In this document: positions 37,585 through 46,884 of the stretch, in pieces
Layout: the number at the start of each line of letters is the position of its first letter
Position numbering within the stretch: position 1 is the stretch's first letter
Program-made: the position numbers and the translations under genes
Notes under the pieces: model-generated
What the model was told of the DNA's origin: nothing
Seen by the model: the letters and a program-made list of their open reading frames with translations, nothing else
The model's database searches: none
From: Patescibacteria group bacterium
GTDB lineage: Bacteria > Patescibacteriota > Minisyncoccia > UBA6257 > 2-01-FULL-56-20
Direction of reading: 5' to 3'
Assembly: GCA_028865305.1 (NCBI GenBank)
Contig: JAGWKM010000001.1
Location: forward strand, 1 to 64,000
DNA length: 64,000 nucleotides

Positions 37585-38574
37585 CTAGCCCGTTACTGCG
37601 GTCGTTGCGATCTGCTTCGTTATCCACTCGTAGGTGCGCGCCATGCCGTTGTAAAGGCTGGCTGACGGCGTCCAACCGAGTTTCTCCTTGATGAGTGCGT
37701 TGTGGGAATTTCTGCCGCGGACGCCGAGAGGTCCCGGAACGTGCCTGATCGAAAGTTTCTTACCGGCGATCTTCATGGCCATCCGCGCCAGTTGGTTGAT
37801 GCTTACCATTTCCTCCGAGCCGATGTTCACCGGTCCGGAAAAATCGGACTGCATCAGTCGCCGAACACCTTCAAGGCATTCATCGATGTAAAGAAACGAA
37901 CGGGTCTGTTTTCCGTCGCCCCAAATCTCGATCGTTCCGTCGTCGACGGCTTCCGCAACCTTCCGGCAAATCGCCGCAGGCGCCTTTTCCCGTCCGCCGG
38001 TCCACGTACCTTCCGGTCCGAAAATGTTATGGAACCGCGCGATGTGGACTTTAATCCCGTAATTCCGGGCAAAAGAGAAATAGAGCCGTTCGCTGAACAG
38101 TTTCTCCCAGCCGTATTCGCTGTCGGGAGCCGCCGGATAGGCCAGATGTTCGGCCAGTCCAGGGTTTGCCGGATCTTGTTGAATGTGTTCTGGATAGACG
38201 CAGGCCGAGGAAGAGTAGAAAATCTTTTTCAGATTCCCGCTCTTTTGGCCGTAGTGGAGGATGTTCAGGTTGATCGTTGCCGAATTGTGCATGACTTCGG
38301 CATCGTGTTCGCCGGTGAAGATGTATCCCGCGCCGCCCATGTCGGCGGCGAGCTGATACGCCTCATCATAGCTATCGGAAAAAAGGTCTGACACGATCAG
38401 TTGGTTGCGCAAATCCTCTTTCCAGAAATCATCTGCCGCGGTCGGAGCGAATTCGGGATATTTAAGGTCGATGCCCCGCACCCAATATCCCTCTTGCTTT
38501 AGGCGTTTTACGAGATGCGAGCCGATAAAACCACCGGCACCGCATACCAGTGCTTTTAATTTGTTAAGTCCCAT
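37585..38574 (-). CDS. NAD-dependent epimerase (GDP-mannose 3,5-epimerase-like)
   Basis: ALVCGAGGFIGSHLVKRLKQEGYWVRGIDLKYPEF; DMGGAGYIFTGEHDAEVMHNSATIN; YGWEK. Confidence 0.9.
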   Translation of the reverse strand: MGLNKLKALVCGAGGFIGSHLVKRLKQEGYWVRGIDLKYPEFAPTAADDFWKEDLRNQLIVSDLFSDSYDEAYQLAADMGGAGYIFTGEHDAEVMHNSATINLNILHYGQKSGNLKKIFYSSSACVYPEHIQQDPANPGLAEHLAYPAAPDSEYGWEKLFSERLYFSFARNYGIKVHIARFHNIFGPEGTWTGGREKAPAAICRKVAEAVDDGTIEIWGDGKQTRSFLYIDECLEGVRRLMQSDFSGPVNIGSEEMVSINQLARMAMKIAGKKLSIRHVPGPLGVRGRNSHNALIKEKLGWTPSASLYNGMARTYEWITKQIATTAVTG

Positions 38575-38616
38575 GGCTGCCTACAGTTTTGGGCAGCAGG
38601 GCTGAAAAGTCAAGAT

Positions 38617-39606
38617 TCAGAACATCCGTTCTTGGATATTTTTCGGTTTTTCGGGATTTGATTTTTTCTTAGTCGCTCCAGTTCCATTCTCCATTCTCCC
38701 TTCTCTATTCTCCTCATTTTTCTCCATTCTCTTCAGCAGCGTCGCGAATCCTTTCTTCTGGAAATAATCTATGGTTTCGAGGGGGATTGCTTCGGGGGTT
38801 GCGAGACCCTCGAGCGGGGGAATTTCGATGGGAACATGTTTTTCGAGGAGGACGAGTTCTTTTGAGAGCTCGGCTTCCTTTTTGAATGGCGCGAGGCGGG
38901 ATTGGACGTTTGCGGGCTCGCCGGGGAGTTTGGCGTAAAGGTTTTCTATGGTGCCGAATTTTTCGATGAGTTCGAGCGCGCGCTTGGGGCCGATGCCGGG
39001 GACGCCCTTGATATTGTCTGACGAGTCGCCGACAAGGGCTTTATAGTCGATCAACTGCTTTGGCTTCAGGGAATATTTTTCAAAAACGGCTGCTTCGTCG
39101 TAGGTCGTCGTGTCGCTGATGCCCTTGTTGAACGTGCGGACATAAATTTTTTCGTCTTCGACGAGCTGCAAGGTGTCGCGATCCCCGGTCAGAATAATTA
39201 TTTTGAGTTCCTTTCCTTGTTCCTTGTTCCTTGTTCCTTGTTCCTTAAAACACTCCGCGAACGTCGCAATCAAATCATCCGCTTCGAAACCGGCCATTTC
39301 GAACGTTTTGACGCCGAATGTTTGGAAAAGATTTTTTGCTTCCTTCAGCTGTATGACCAATGCATCGGCGGTCGCGGGCCGCTGAGCTTTATATGCCGCG
39401 TATTTTTTGTCGCGGAAGGTGGGCTCGGGCCGGTCGAAAAGCGCGGCGGCGTAATCGGGCCGGTCTTCGCGCCAGAGTTTGAGAAGGATGCTCGCGAGGC
39501 CGTAGATCGCGCCCGTGGGTTCTCCGGCAGGATCGGTGAACGGCGGCAGGGCGTGGAACGAGCGGTGGATGATGGAATTGGCGTCGATGAGGAGCAGGGT
39601 TTTCAT
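38617..39606 (-). CDS. 5'-3' exonuclease (PolI N-terminal-domain type)
   Basis: LLLIDANSIIHRSFHALPP...FEADDLIATFA...TGDRDTLQLV...GDSSDNIKGVPGIGPKRALELI. Confidence 0.94.
   Translation of the reverse strand: MKTLLLIDANSIIHRSFHALPPFTDPAGEPTGAIYGLASILLKLWREDRPDYAAALFDRPEPTFRDKKYAAYKAQRPATADALVIQLKEAKNLFQTFGVKTFEMAGFEADDLIATFAECFKEQGTRNKEQGKELKIIILTGDRDTLQLVEDEKIYVRTFNKGISDTTTYDEAAVFEKYSLKPKQLIDYKALVGDSSDNIKGVPGIGPKRALELIEKFGTIENLYAKLPGEPANVQSRLAPFKKEAELSKELVLLEKHVPIEIPPLEGLATPEAIPLETIDYFQKKGFATLLKRMEKNEENREGRMENGTGATKKKSNPEKPKNIQERMF
39205..39246. repeat. Heptamer array (GTTCCTT)n inside the exonuclease gene
   Basis: gttcctt x4 tandem plus degenerate units; encodes KEQGTRNKEQGK on minus. Confidence 0.95.
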
Positions 39607-39690
39607 GGAATTTATCATACGTTTACTTGACTTATTTTTCAAAAAAATTACCATTTCCTTTGGCACATTCAGCTTTTTCAGGAGGAAGCT

Positions 39691-40050
39691 TTGTCTTTGA
39701 GGGAACTGCCGTTGGTATTAATTGCAAGCCACCTTGAGCCTGCCTGGTCCGATAAAAGGGTGATCATATTGGCGCAGGTTTGGGACAAGGAACGGAGGGA
39801 TTCGGTTCTCGTGCTCCGGGGTACGGTGCGCGGCGATTCGGATGACAATCTTTTGGCTTTGCAGAACGAGGTGAAGCCGCACCGTTACCGGATTTTTTAC
39901 CGGGGGCACGGTGAAATCAAAACTTTTGATGCCGAGGAGCGGCGGCTCGTAATACAAAGCCGGTATCCGGCCGTGAGGGAGCACGCCCTGCCTCTCTTAA
40001 GGCGGGCATATCCCCGGTTTGAGATCAGATTAATGCATGGCCATCCGTAA
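39691..40050 (+). CDS. Hypothetical protein (119 aa)
   Basis: ORF followed directly by a terminator. Confidence 0.55.
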   Translation: MSLRELPLVLIASHLEPAWSDKRVIILAQVWDKERRDSVLVLRGTVRGDSDDNLLALQNEVKPHRYRIFYRGHGEIKTFDAEERRLVIQSRYPAVREHALPLLRRAYPRFEIRLMHGHP

Positions 40051-40060
40051 GCCGGATTTG

Positions 40061-40085
40061 GCCGGTCGAAAGACCGGCTTTTTTA
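40061..40085 (+). terminator. Rho-independent terminator
   Basis: GCCGGTCGAAAGACCGGC followed by TTTTTT. Confidence 0.88.
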
Positions 40086-40228
40086 TCACTTTCCAAACTT
40101 AAAACCGCACCCATAAGGGTGCGGATGAAGTTTTGTCCCACCGGCGCTTTGGCCGGTGGGACGCCGCCCCTCCGGGGCGGCGAAGAGGGAGAAGATACCC
40201 CGTCCGTGAGGGCGGGGTATCTTCATTT
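40082..40228 (-). ncRNA. Multi-hairpin 3'-UTR/convergent-gene element, copy 2
   Basis: Near-identical inverted copy of 14429-14577; supplies the tsaE stop codon. Confidence 0.85.
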
Positions 40229-40714
40229 CATCGCTATCCTGCGTTCGTTCTCTTTTTTGCCGTGCGTGAATTTCAGCCAAATGGTTCCTTTCGGCAAAAT
40301 TTTCCTGATCCGCTCCGGCCATTCGATGAGAATAAGATTTTCCGGGTTGGAGAGAATAAGTTTGAATTCCAGTGCTTCCAGGTTTTCGGCTTTTTTCAAC
40401 CGGTAAGCGTCAAAGTGGTAAAGGTTTTTAAAGTGCGGCCCCGTTCTCCGTTCTCCATTCTCCATTCTCCGTCTTCGGCTGATTTCATATCTTCGCATGA
40501 TAATGAAGGTCGGGCTTACGGCGCGGCGCTTGATGCCAAAGCCGCGGAGGAACCCCTGGGTAAAGGTGGTTTTCCCGGCGCCGAGGTCGCCCTGGAGCGC
40601 GATGACAGTGGCGCCCGAAATTGCCAATGGCCGATTGCGAATGGCTAATTCGCGCGCCAGTTCCTCGCCTAATTTCTGCGTTTCTTCGGCGGAACGGGTT
40701 TTGTTGGTTTTCAT
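40223..40714 (-). CDS. tsaE: tRNA t6A biosynthesis ATPase TsaE
   Basis: VIALQGDLGAGKTTFTQGFLRGFGI...VSPTFIIMRRYE...NLYHFDAYRL. Confidence 0.93.
   Translation of the reverse strand: MKTNKTRSAEETQKLGEELARELAIRNRPLAISGATVIALQGDLGAGKTTFTQGFLRGFGIKRRAVSPTFIIMRRYEISRRRRMENGERRTGPHFKNLYHFDAYRLKKAENLEALEFKLILSNPENLILIEWPERIRKILPKGTIWLKFTHGKKENERRIAMK
40440..40474. repeat. Heptamer array (TCCATTC)n inside tsaE
   Basis: cccgttc|tccgttc|tccattc|tccattc|tccgtct; encodes RMENGERRTG between conserved TsaE motifs. Confidence 0.9.
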
Positions 40715-40729
40715 AATAATTGTCATTCC

Positions 40730-40955
40730 GGCCACCGAGCCTGCCTGCCGGCAGGCAGACCGGAATTCAGTTTTAGAATATCTAATGTCTAATTAATAAT
40801 TAATAACGAATGTCCAATATTAAATTTCCAACGGACATCCGGACATTATCCATTCGTTATTAATTAGATATTATTAATTAGACATTGTCCCAATAATGCA
40901 TTCGTTATTAATTAGTCATTATTAATTAGAAATTTCTCAAACTCTGGATCTCGGG
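40730..40955. repeat. Dispersed intergenic element, copy 2 (see 11570-11785), with an extra internal unit
   Basis: Long near-identical ends with copy 1; internal CATTCGTTATTAATTAG unit repeated. Confidence 0.9.
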
Positions 40956-41008
40956 TCTTGCTGTCGTCGAGCTATAATTGGGCGCAGCAATCCTGGGGCG
41001 GCAGAAAA

Positions 41009-42007
41009 TTACAACAGCTCTTCTTTTCCTTTTATCTTCAAATGCCGGTACGCCGCGGGCAAAACGATGCGGCCGGCGGATGAGCGCTGGAGGAAGCCGA
41101 GCGTCATTAAATATGGCTCATAAATATCTTCGATGACGCCGCGATCTTCGGAAAGCGCTGCGGCGAGGGTATTCACGCCGACGGGGCCGCCGTTGAATTT
41201 TTCAATTATGGTCATCAAAAGCCGCCGATCCTGCGGTTCGAGGCCGGCCTCATCCATATCGAGCATTTCCAAGGTTTTCCGCGCCGCTTCGGCGTCGACG
41301 GTTTCCGCGCCATGGACTTCGGCGAAATCGCGCGCGCGTTTCAGCAAGCGGTTCGCGATGCGCGGCGTGCCGCGGGAAGCGCGGGCGAGGATCGCGATGG
41401 CTTCGGGTGCGACCGTGACGCCAAGGATCCGCGCCGATCGGTCGATGATTTTCTTGATGTCTTCCGCATCGTAATATCCCAACCGCAGTGTGGCGCCGAA
41501 CCGGGAGCGCAGCGGATTTGAAAGCAGGTTCTCGCGCGTAGTGGCGGCGACGAGCGTAAAGGGCGGCAGGTCCAGGCTGAGCGTTCGGGCGCTTGGTCCC
41601 TTGCCGACCACCAAGTGCAGTTTTCGCGATTCCATTGCCGGGTAGAGCACTTCTTCAATCATCGGATTGATGCGGTGCGCCTCGTCGATGAACAGGATTT
41701 CGCCGGGATTCAGGTTGGTCAAGACCGCCGCGAGGTCGCCGGCCTTTTCGAGTGCCGGGCCGGAAGTCGTTTTTACCATGCCGCCAAGTTCGCGGGCGAC
41801 CAAATAGGCGAGCGTTGTCTTGCCGAGCCCCGCCGGGCCGGAAAACAGAAGGTGGTCGGCGCTTTCGCCGCGCTTTTTCGCCGCTTCAAGAATAATCTTC
41901 AAATTTCCCTTTATTTTTTCCTGGCCGACGTATTCGTCCCAGGTCGTGGGGCGGAGCGTGAGGTCGATAGCGCGGTCGTCTTTGGATTGGTTTGATGGTT
42001 TGTTCAT
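41009..42007 (-). CDS. ruvB: Holliday junction helicase RuvB
   Basis: LRPTTWDEYVGQEKIKGNLKIILEAAKKRGESADHLLFSGPAGLGKTTLAYLVARELG...IDEAHRIN. Confidence 0.98.
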   Translation of the reverse strand: MNKPSNQSKDDRAIDLTLRPTTWDEYVGQEKIKGNLKIILEAAKKRGESADHLLFSGPAGLGKTTLAYLVARELGGMVKTTSGPALEKAGDLAAVLTNLNPGEILFIDEAHRINPMIEEVLYPAMESRKLHLVVGKGPSARTLSLDLPPFTLVAATTRENLLSNPLRSRFGATLRLGYYDAEDIKKIIDRSARILGVTVAPEAIAILARASRGTPRIANRLLKRARDFAEVHGAETVDAEAARKTLEMLDMDEAGLEPQDRRLLMTIIEKFNGGPVGVNTLAAALSEDRGVIEDIYEPYLMTLGFLQRSSAGRIVLPAAYRHLKIKGKEELL

Positions 42008-42157
42008 GGATTTCCCGGGAATATAACCTACTTATTTACGAAATGTACGAAATTACGAATATACCAATAGAATTCCTTAACCGCTCAAGGGAGATTAGTG
42101 CATTCGTAATTTCGTATTATTCGTAAATTGGCAGGTTTTGGGGCCTGCGACCGCCAC

Positions 42158-42186
42158 TTGACAAACAGAAATTGCCATGCTAGAAT
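42158..42186 (+). promoter_or_regulatory. Sigma70-type promoter
   Basis: TTGACA - 17 bp - TAGAAT. Confidence 0.85.
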
Positions 42187-42192
42187 GCACCT

Positions 42193-42375
42193 TGGAATGC
42201 TTGGATATCGAGAAAGCTCGTTCAAATCTGGGGGCGGGAATATTTTCTAATATTTTCAGGACGGCTTGGTTCCGGCTGGGCCTATCCTTTGAAATATTCT
42301 AACCTCTTTCAATTTTATTGAAAGAGCCGCAATCCTCTCCCGAGGAATTGCCCCCAGGTTTGAGCGAGTTTTTTA
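42193..42375 (+). ncRNA. 6S RNA-like candidate (end-to-end pairing, large internal region, terminator)
   Basis: CTCGTTCAAATCTGGGGGC pairs GCCCCCAGGTTTGAGCGAG followed by TTTTTTATTT; internal hairpin CTCTTTCAAT/ATTGAAAGAG. Confidence 0.6.
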
Positions 42376-42389
42376 TTTGAACCCGTTCT

Positions 42390-42484
42390 TGGGTTAATAG
42401 GTTATTTATGGTTATCGATAGGCTTTCTTTCTTAATAACAGATTACTTCATAACTATCAATAACCAATAACTATTGATAACGGT
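42390..42484. repeat. Heptad-phased AT-rich inverted arrays
   Basis: ggttaat|aggttat|ttatggt|tatcgat and cataact|atcaata|accaata|actattg|ataacgg. Confidence 0.65.
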
Positions 42485-43020
42485 TTATTTATCCATCCGG
42501 AATCCGATCGGATTCTTTTTCTCTTCCGGTTCCAGCGGCGGTTCAAAGAGTTCTTTCAGGATCGTCGAAATTTTCTTTATACTGATCCGATGCGAGACGG
42601 TTTGTTTTTCGAGGTTTCGAACTTTTTTCGCCAGTTCTTGATGAGTTACAAGAACCTGCCGGAGCCGGACAAAAGTTCGCATGATAGCGATATTCACGGT
42701 AATAGCACGCTTGCTATTTAAGACAGTTGAAAGCATTGCGACACCCTGTTCCGTAAAAACATAGGGAAGGGTGCGTCTGCCGCCACGACCAGTCGGTTTT
42801 GACATTCCAATTTGGAATGTCAAAGATTCAACTTCTTCGTCGGTAAGTTGGAACATAAAATCGACGGGAAACCGTTCGCTATTGCGTTTGCCTGCTTTAT
42901 TGAGGTAAAAGTTTCAACTTGATACAACTCCGCCAAATGGCTGTCGAGCATGATTTTCTGTCCACGGATTATAAAAATGCGCCTCTCAATCGTTTCGATG
43001 GGAATGAGAGATATTTTCAT
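42485..43020 (-). pseudogene. ORF6N-domain protein, frameshifted
   Basis: Upstream ORF IERRIFIIRGQKIMLDSHLAELYQVET; next frame gives LNKAGKRNSERFPVDFMFQLTDEEVE...GGRRTLPYVFTEQGVAMLSTVLNSKRAITVNIAIMRTFVRLRQ. Confidence 0.85.
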
Positions 43021-43129
43021 GGTCTTTACTTTAGAAGTTCAGTTTTATGATACAAGTTTTATTTAATGATTTTTTAATAAGAAACCGGAGCTCTGCGAGC
43101 TCCGGCTATTTTTTCCGCACGGCGGCGGG

Positions 43130-43408
43130 TTAAATAATTTTTTTTCGGACGGCGGTCCGGATCCCCCGGCTCACGACGGCAACAAGATGCCGTTCGCGCC
43201 GGATCTCTTTCAGGCCCGCGACGCCGATCGAGGCGAGGCAAAGTCCCCACCCGAAGCGGACGCTTACGTCCAGGGCATATGCCTGGATATTCGGCGCCGC
43301 CGAACCGTCTGCGATCCTCGCGAGTCCGCTTACAAGGAGAGCCGTCCCGACCAGGGCGAGCCCTCCGCAAACGACCGATCCGATGCTTCTCATGAATTCA
43401 TCTTTCAT
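43130..43408 (-). CDS. Small membrane protein, unknown
   Basis: Two hydrophobic segments; downstream hairpin CCGGAGCTCGCAGAGCTCCGG. Confidence 0.55.
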   Translation of the reverse strand: MKDEFMRSIGSVVCGGLALVGTALLVSGLARIADGSAAPNIQAYALDVSVRFGWGLCLASIGVAGLKEIRRERHLVAVVSRGIRTAVRKKII

Positions 43409-43462
43409 ACTTTCTTCCTTCCTTTCGACGCGCCAAATGTTCTGTTTAATAGCATAGCATAT

Positions 43463-44998
43463 CTATATTAATCCGTCAAGTAAGCTGCGGCCGGTCATTT
43501 CCGGCGGTTTTTGAAGGCCCATTAATTCAAGCAGGGTCGGGGCGATGTCGGCGAGCGAGCCAAGCGTTTCCTCGCCGAGGCGTTCTTGATTGATGAACCT
43601 GCGGTCTTTACATTGCGGAGCCATGATATAGAGCGGCACGGGGCTCGGGTCGTGCTGGCTTTCCGGCTGGCCGGACGGGCTTATCATTTCCTCCGCGTTG
43701 CCGTGATCGGCGGTGACCATGAGGATGACATTCGGATCGTCTTTTACGACTTCGAGGACTCGCTGCAGTTCGGTATCGATGACCCGCACGGCCTCGAGGC
43801 CGGCGTCGTAATTTGCCGTGTGGGCAATGGTATCCGGATTCGCGTAATTGACGAGAATAAAATCGAACGCGCGGCTGCGGAGCGCTTCGACGAGGCGGTC
43901 GGTGACTTCCTTTGCCATCATCTCGGGATGTTCGTCCGGATGGATCCCTTCACGCGACGGAACGAGGGTGCGGTATTCATTGGGATAGGGTTCTTCGCGG
44001 AGGCCGTTGAAAAAATAGGTGACATGCGCGTATTTATAGGTTTCCGCCAGGCGCAATTGCGAAAGCCCGCGGTCGCTCAGGATTTTGCCGAGCGGATTTT
44101 CCACGGTGTCGGCAGCAAAGGCGACCGGCACGTCGAAAGCGTCATCGTAATGCGTCATTGTCACGACATGCAGGTTTTGAAATGAGGAAACCGGGAACTC
44201 ATTGAAATTTTCCAGGATGAATGCCGAGGCAAGCTGCCGGATACTGTCTTCGCGGTAATTGAAAAAAATGAGCGAATCCCCGTCCTGCACTTTTTTATCA
44301 GCCGAGAAGCGCATGGGCGGGAGGAATTCTTCCGTGGGGCTTTCTTTATAAGTCCGTTCGATGATCGCCGCGGGATCCGTTACGAGCGGACCCGATAAGC
44401 CGAGCATGGTGCGGTATGCGGTTTCGGTGAGCCGCCAGTTGCCGGTGCGGTCCATGGCGTAATAGCGGCCCATCAGGGTGGCGATTTTTTCTTTCGGCAC
44501 TTCAGCGAGGAATGATTCAAGCGAGTGCGGCGGGCTGTCCTTGCCGTCTGAAAAAAGATGGAGGTTGATTTTGGCGCATCCTTCCTGCGCTGCCATTTTA
44601 AGGAGCGCCTGGAGATGTTCCAGTGATGCGTGGACGTTTGCCTTGGTAAGAAGGCCGGCGAAATTTACGGCGCCGCCGGTTTCTCGCGCGTGGGCAAAGG
44701 CGTCTTTGAGGGCTTTGTTTTCAAAAAAACTGCCGTCATGGATGGCCATGATTATTTTGGGGTAATACTGGTAAAGCACTTCGCCGGCGCCGATAGTGAG
44801 GTGGCCGACTTCGCTGTTGCCGACTTCGCCCCAAGGGAGGCCGACCGAGATGCCGGAGGCCTGCAAGCTGGTGACGGGATAGTGGGCGGTGAGTTGGCCG
44901 GCGAACTTCGGTTTTACGACGTAAATCGGGTTGGAGTCGTCATTTTTACCGATGCCCCAGCCGTCGAGGATTATCATGAGTGCTATTTTTTTGGCCAT
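43463..44998 (-). CDS. gpmI: 2,3-bisphosphoglycerate-independent phosphoglycerate mutase
   Basis: LMIILDGWGIG...GNSEVGHLTIGAG...HLFSDGKDSPPHS...TADHGNAEEM. Confidence 0.98.
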   Translation of the reverse strand: MAKKIALMIILDGWGIGKNDDSNPIYVVKPKFAGQLTAHYPVTSLQASGISVGLPWGEVGNSEVGHLTIGAGEVLYQYYPKIIMAIHDGSFFENKALKDAFAHARETGGAVNFAGLLTKANVHASLEHLQALLKMAAQEGCAKINLHLFSDGKDSPPHSLESFLAEVPKEKIATLMGRYYAMDRTGNWRLTETAYRTMLGLSGPLVTDPAAIIERTYKESPTEEFLPPMRFSADKKVQDGDSLIFFNYREDSIRQLASAFILENFNEFPVSSFQNLHVVTMTHYDDAFDVPVAFAADTVENPLGKILSDRGLSQLRLAETYKYAHVTYFFNGLREEPYPNEYRTLVPSREGIHPDEHPEMMAKEVTDRLVEALRSRAFDFILVNYANPDTIAHTANYDAGLEAVRVIDTELQRVLEVVKDDPNVILMVTADHGNAEEMISPSGQPESQHDPSPVPLYIMAPQCKDRRFINQERLGEETLGSLADIAPTLLELMGLQKPPEMTGRSLLDGLI

Positions 44999-45195
44999 GG
45001 GATTATTTTAAGCCATTTAAACCGAAACTTGAACCGACATCCGATGCCGGCGAAATCAAGTGTCGGCTTGCTTCAGATTCCTTTTCGTGGTATCTTAGGA
45101 ACATTATAAAAGAGTCCATTTTAACTAACCCATGTCCCTTCCTATTCATATTTTCTTTCCCATAACCATGAACAGTGCGGGGATTTTCGATTATC

Positions 45196-46713
45196 ATGAC
45201 TATCGTTTTAGCGGTGGTTTTTCTGGCCATCGGCGCGGCGGCGGGCTACTTTGCCCGGCGGTACTCGGCGGCTAAAAAATTCGGCGAAGTCGAGGAGCGG
45301 ATCAAGAAGCAGCTTTCAGACGCGGAAACGAAAGCGAAGGAAATCGTTGTCGAGGCGAAGGAGAAGTCCGCCTCGATTTTGGTCGATCTGAAGAACGAGG
45401 AAAAAGAACGGCGCAAGGAAATCGACGCCCACGAACAGCGGTTATTGAACAAAGAGGAGCAGCTCGATAAACGGTCGGAGACGTTGTCAGTAGAGGAGGC
45501 CAAGATACGGTCACGGGAAGACCAATTGAGGAACAAGGAACAGGAAACAAGGAACAGGGAAGAGGAAATCCAGAGCAAATTGGAAAAGATCGCTCAGCTT
45601 TCCGTGAAGGATGCGCGCGAAGAGATTGTCCGGCAGGCGAAGGAGGATCGGGCGCAGGATTTGGCCGCTTTGGTCCAAAAGATCGACCGCGAGAACCACG
45701 AAGAAGTGGAGAAGCGGGCTTCGGAAATCATCACGACGGCGCTCCAGCGTTACGCGCGGTCGCATGTCTCGGAAATCACGACGACCGTTTTTCCGCTGGG
45801 TGACGAGGAGTTGAAGGGAAAAATCATCGGCCGCGAGGGGCGGAATATCCGTGCGCTCGAACGCGCGACCGGCGTCGAGTTCCTCATTGATGAGGTGCCG
45901 GAGGGCATCATTATTTCCTCGTGGGATCCGTTCCGGCGCGAAGTGGCTCGGGTTGCGCTTGAAAAATTGCTGAAGGACGGCCGTATGCAGCCGGCGAAAA
46001 TCGAGGAGAAGGTTGAGGAGGCGAAAGCGGAGCTCACGAAGCGGATGCAGCAGATCGGCGAAGCGACGGCGCAGGACCTTGGGATTTTCGACCTGCCGAA
46101 AGAATTATTGCAGCTTATCGGGCGGCTTCATTTCCGTACGAGTTTCGGCCAGAACGTGCTGATACATTCGACCGAGATGGCTTATCTTGCCGAGATGATG
46201 GCACGGGAGCTTGGCTTGAACGCCGACGTGGCGAAGCGGGGAGCGTTATTGCACGACATCGGCAAAGCGATCGACCAGGAAGTGGAGGGAACGCACGTGG
46301 AGCTTGGCATCAAGCTGCTCCAGAAATTCGGCGTGAATGAGGCGGTCGTGAATGCGATGCGGTCGCACCATGAGGATTATCCGTACGCGAGTCCGGAAGC
46401 ATACGTGGTAACGGCGGCGGATGTTTTGTCCGCGGCGCGGCCGGGAGCGCGGCGCGGGACGCTCGAGAATTACATCAAGCGGCTTGGAGATTTGGAAAAG
46501 ATAGCAATGGATTTTCCCGGAGTGAAGCAGGCATATGCGATTTCGGCGGGCCGCGAGTTGCGCGTGTTCGTGGTTCCGGAGAAAGTTGATGATTTCAGGG
46601 CACTCGAATTGGCGCGGGAAATCGCGAACAAGATCCAGTCGGAGTTGAAGTATCCGGGCGAGATCAAAGTAAATGTGATCCGCGAAATCAGGGCGGTAGA
46701 ATATGCGAGATAG
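45196..46713 (+). CDS. rny: Ribonuclease Y
   Basis: N-terminal TM, coiled coil, KH domain IIGREGRNIRALERATGVE, HD domain LLHDIGKAID. Confidence 0.98.
   Translation: MTIVLAVVFLAIGAAAGYFARRYSAAKKFGEVEERIKKQLSDAETKAKEIVVEAKEKSASILVDLKNEEKERRKEIDAHEQRLLNKEEQLDKRSETLSVEEAKIRSREDQLRNKEQETRNREEEIQSKLEKIAQLSVKDAREEIVRQAKEDRAQDLAALVQKIDRENHEEVEKRASEIITTALQRYARSHVSEITTTVFPLGDEELKGKIIGREGRNIRALERATGVEFLIDEVPEGIIISSWDPFRREVARVALEKLLKDGRMQPAKIEEKVEEAKAELTKRMQQIGEATAQDLGIFDLPKELLQLIGRLHFRTSFGQNVLIHSTEMAYLAEMMARELGLNADVAKRGALLHDIGKAIDQEVEGTHVELGIKLLQKFGVNEAVVNAMRSHHEDYPYASPEAYVVTAADVLSAARPGARRGTLENYIKRLGDLEKIAMDFPGVKQAYAISAGRELRVFVVPEKVDDFRALELAREIANKIQSELKYPGEIKVNVIREIRAVEYAR
45528..45569. repeat. Heptamer array (AAGGAAC)n inside rny
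   Basis: gaggaac|aaggaac|aggaaac|aaggaac|agggaag; encodes RNKEQETRNREEE. Confidence 0.9.
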
Positions 46714-46884
46714 GGAAAATGACGCAACGACTATTGACGCAACGAATGATTGAATGACCAATGAACGGCCGACTCATTCCCTCATTTCACCATTGGTTCA
46801 TCAGTCATTTTCATTCAGGCGATTTATCTTTTGCCGCCGGCCGTGAATCTGTCTGTTAGAGGTAAAATGAGGATCGGTTATCCG

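Noticed and set aside
42033-42128. Heptamer array of ACGAAAT words
   Set aside because: Spacing between repeats is 8-9 bp, not 7; kept only as a simple inverted repeat.
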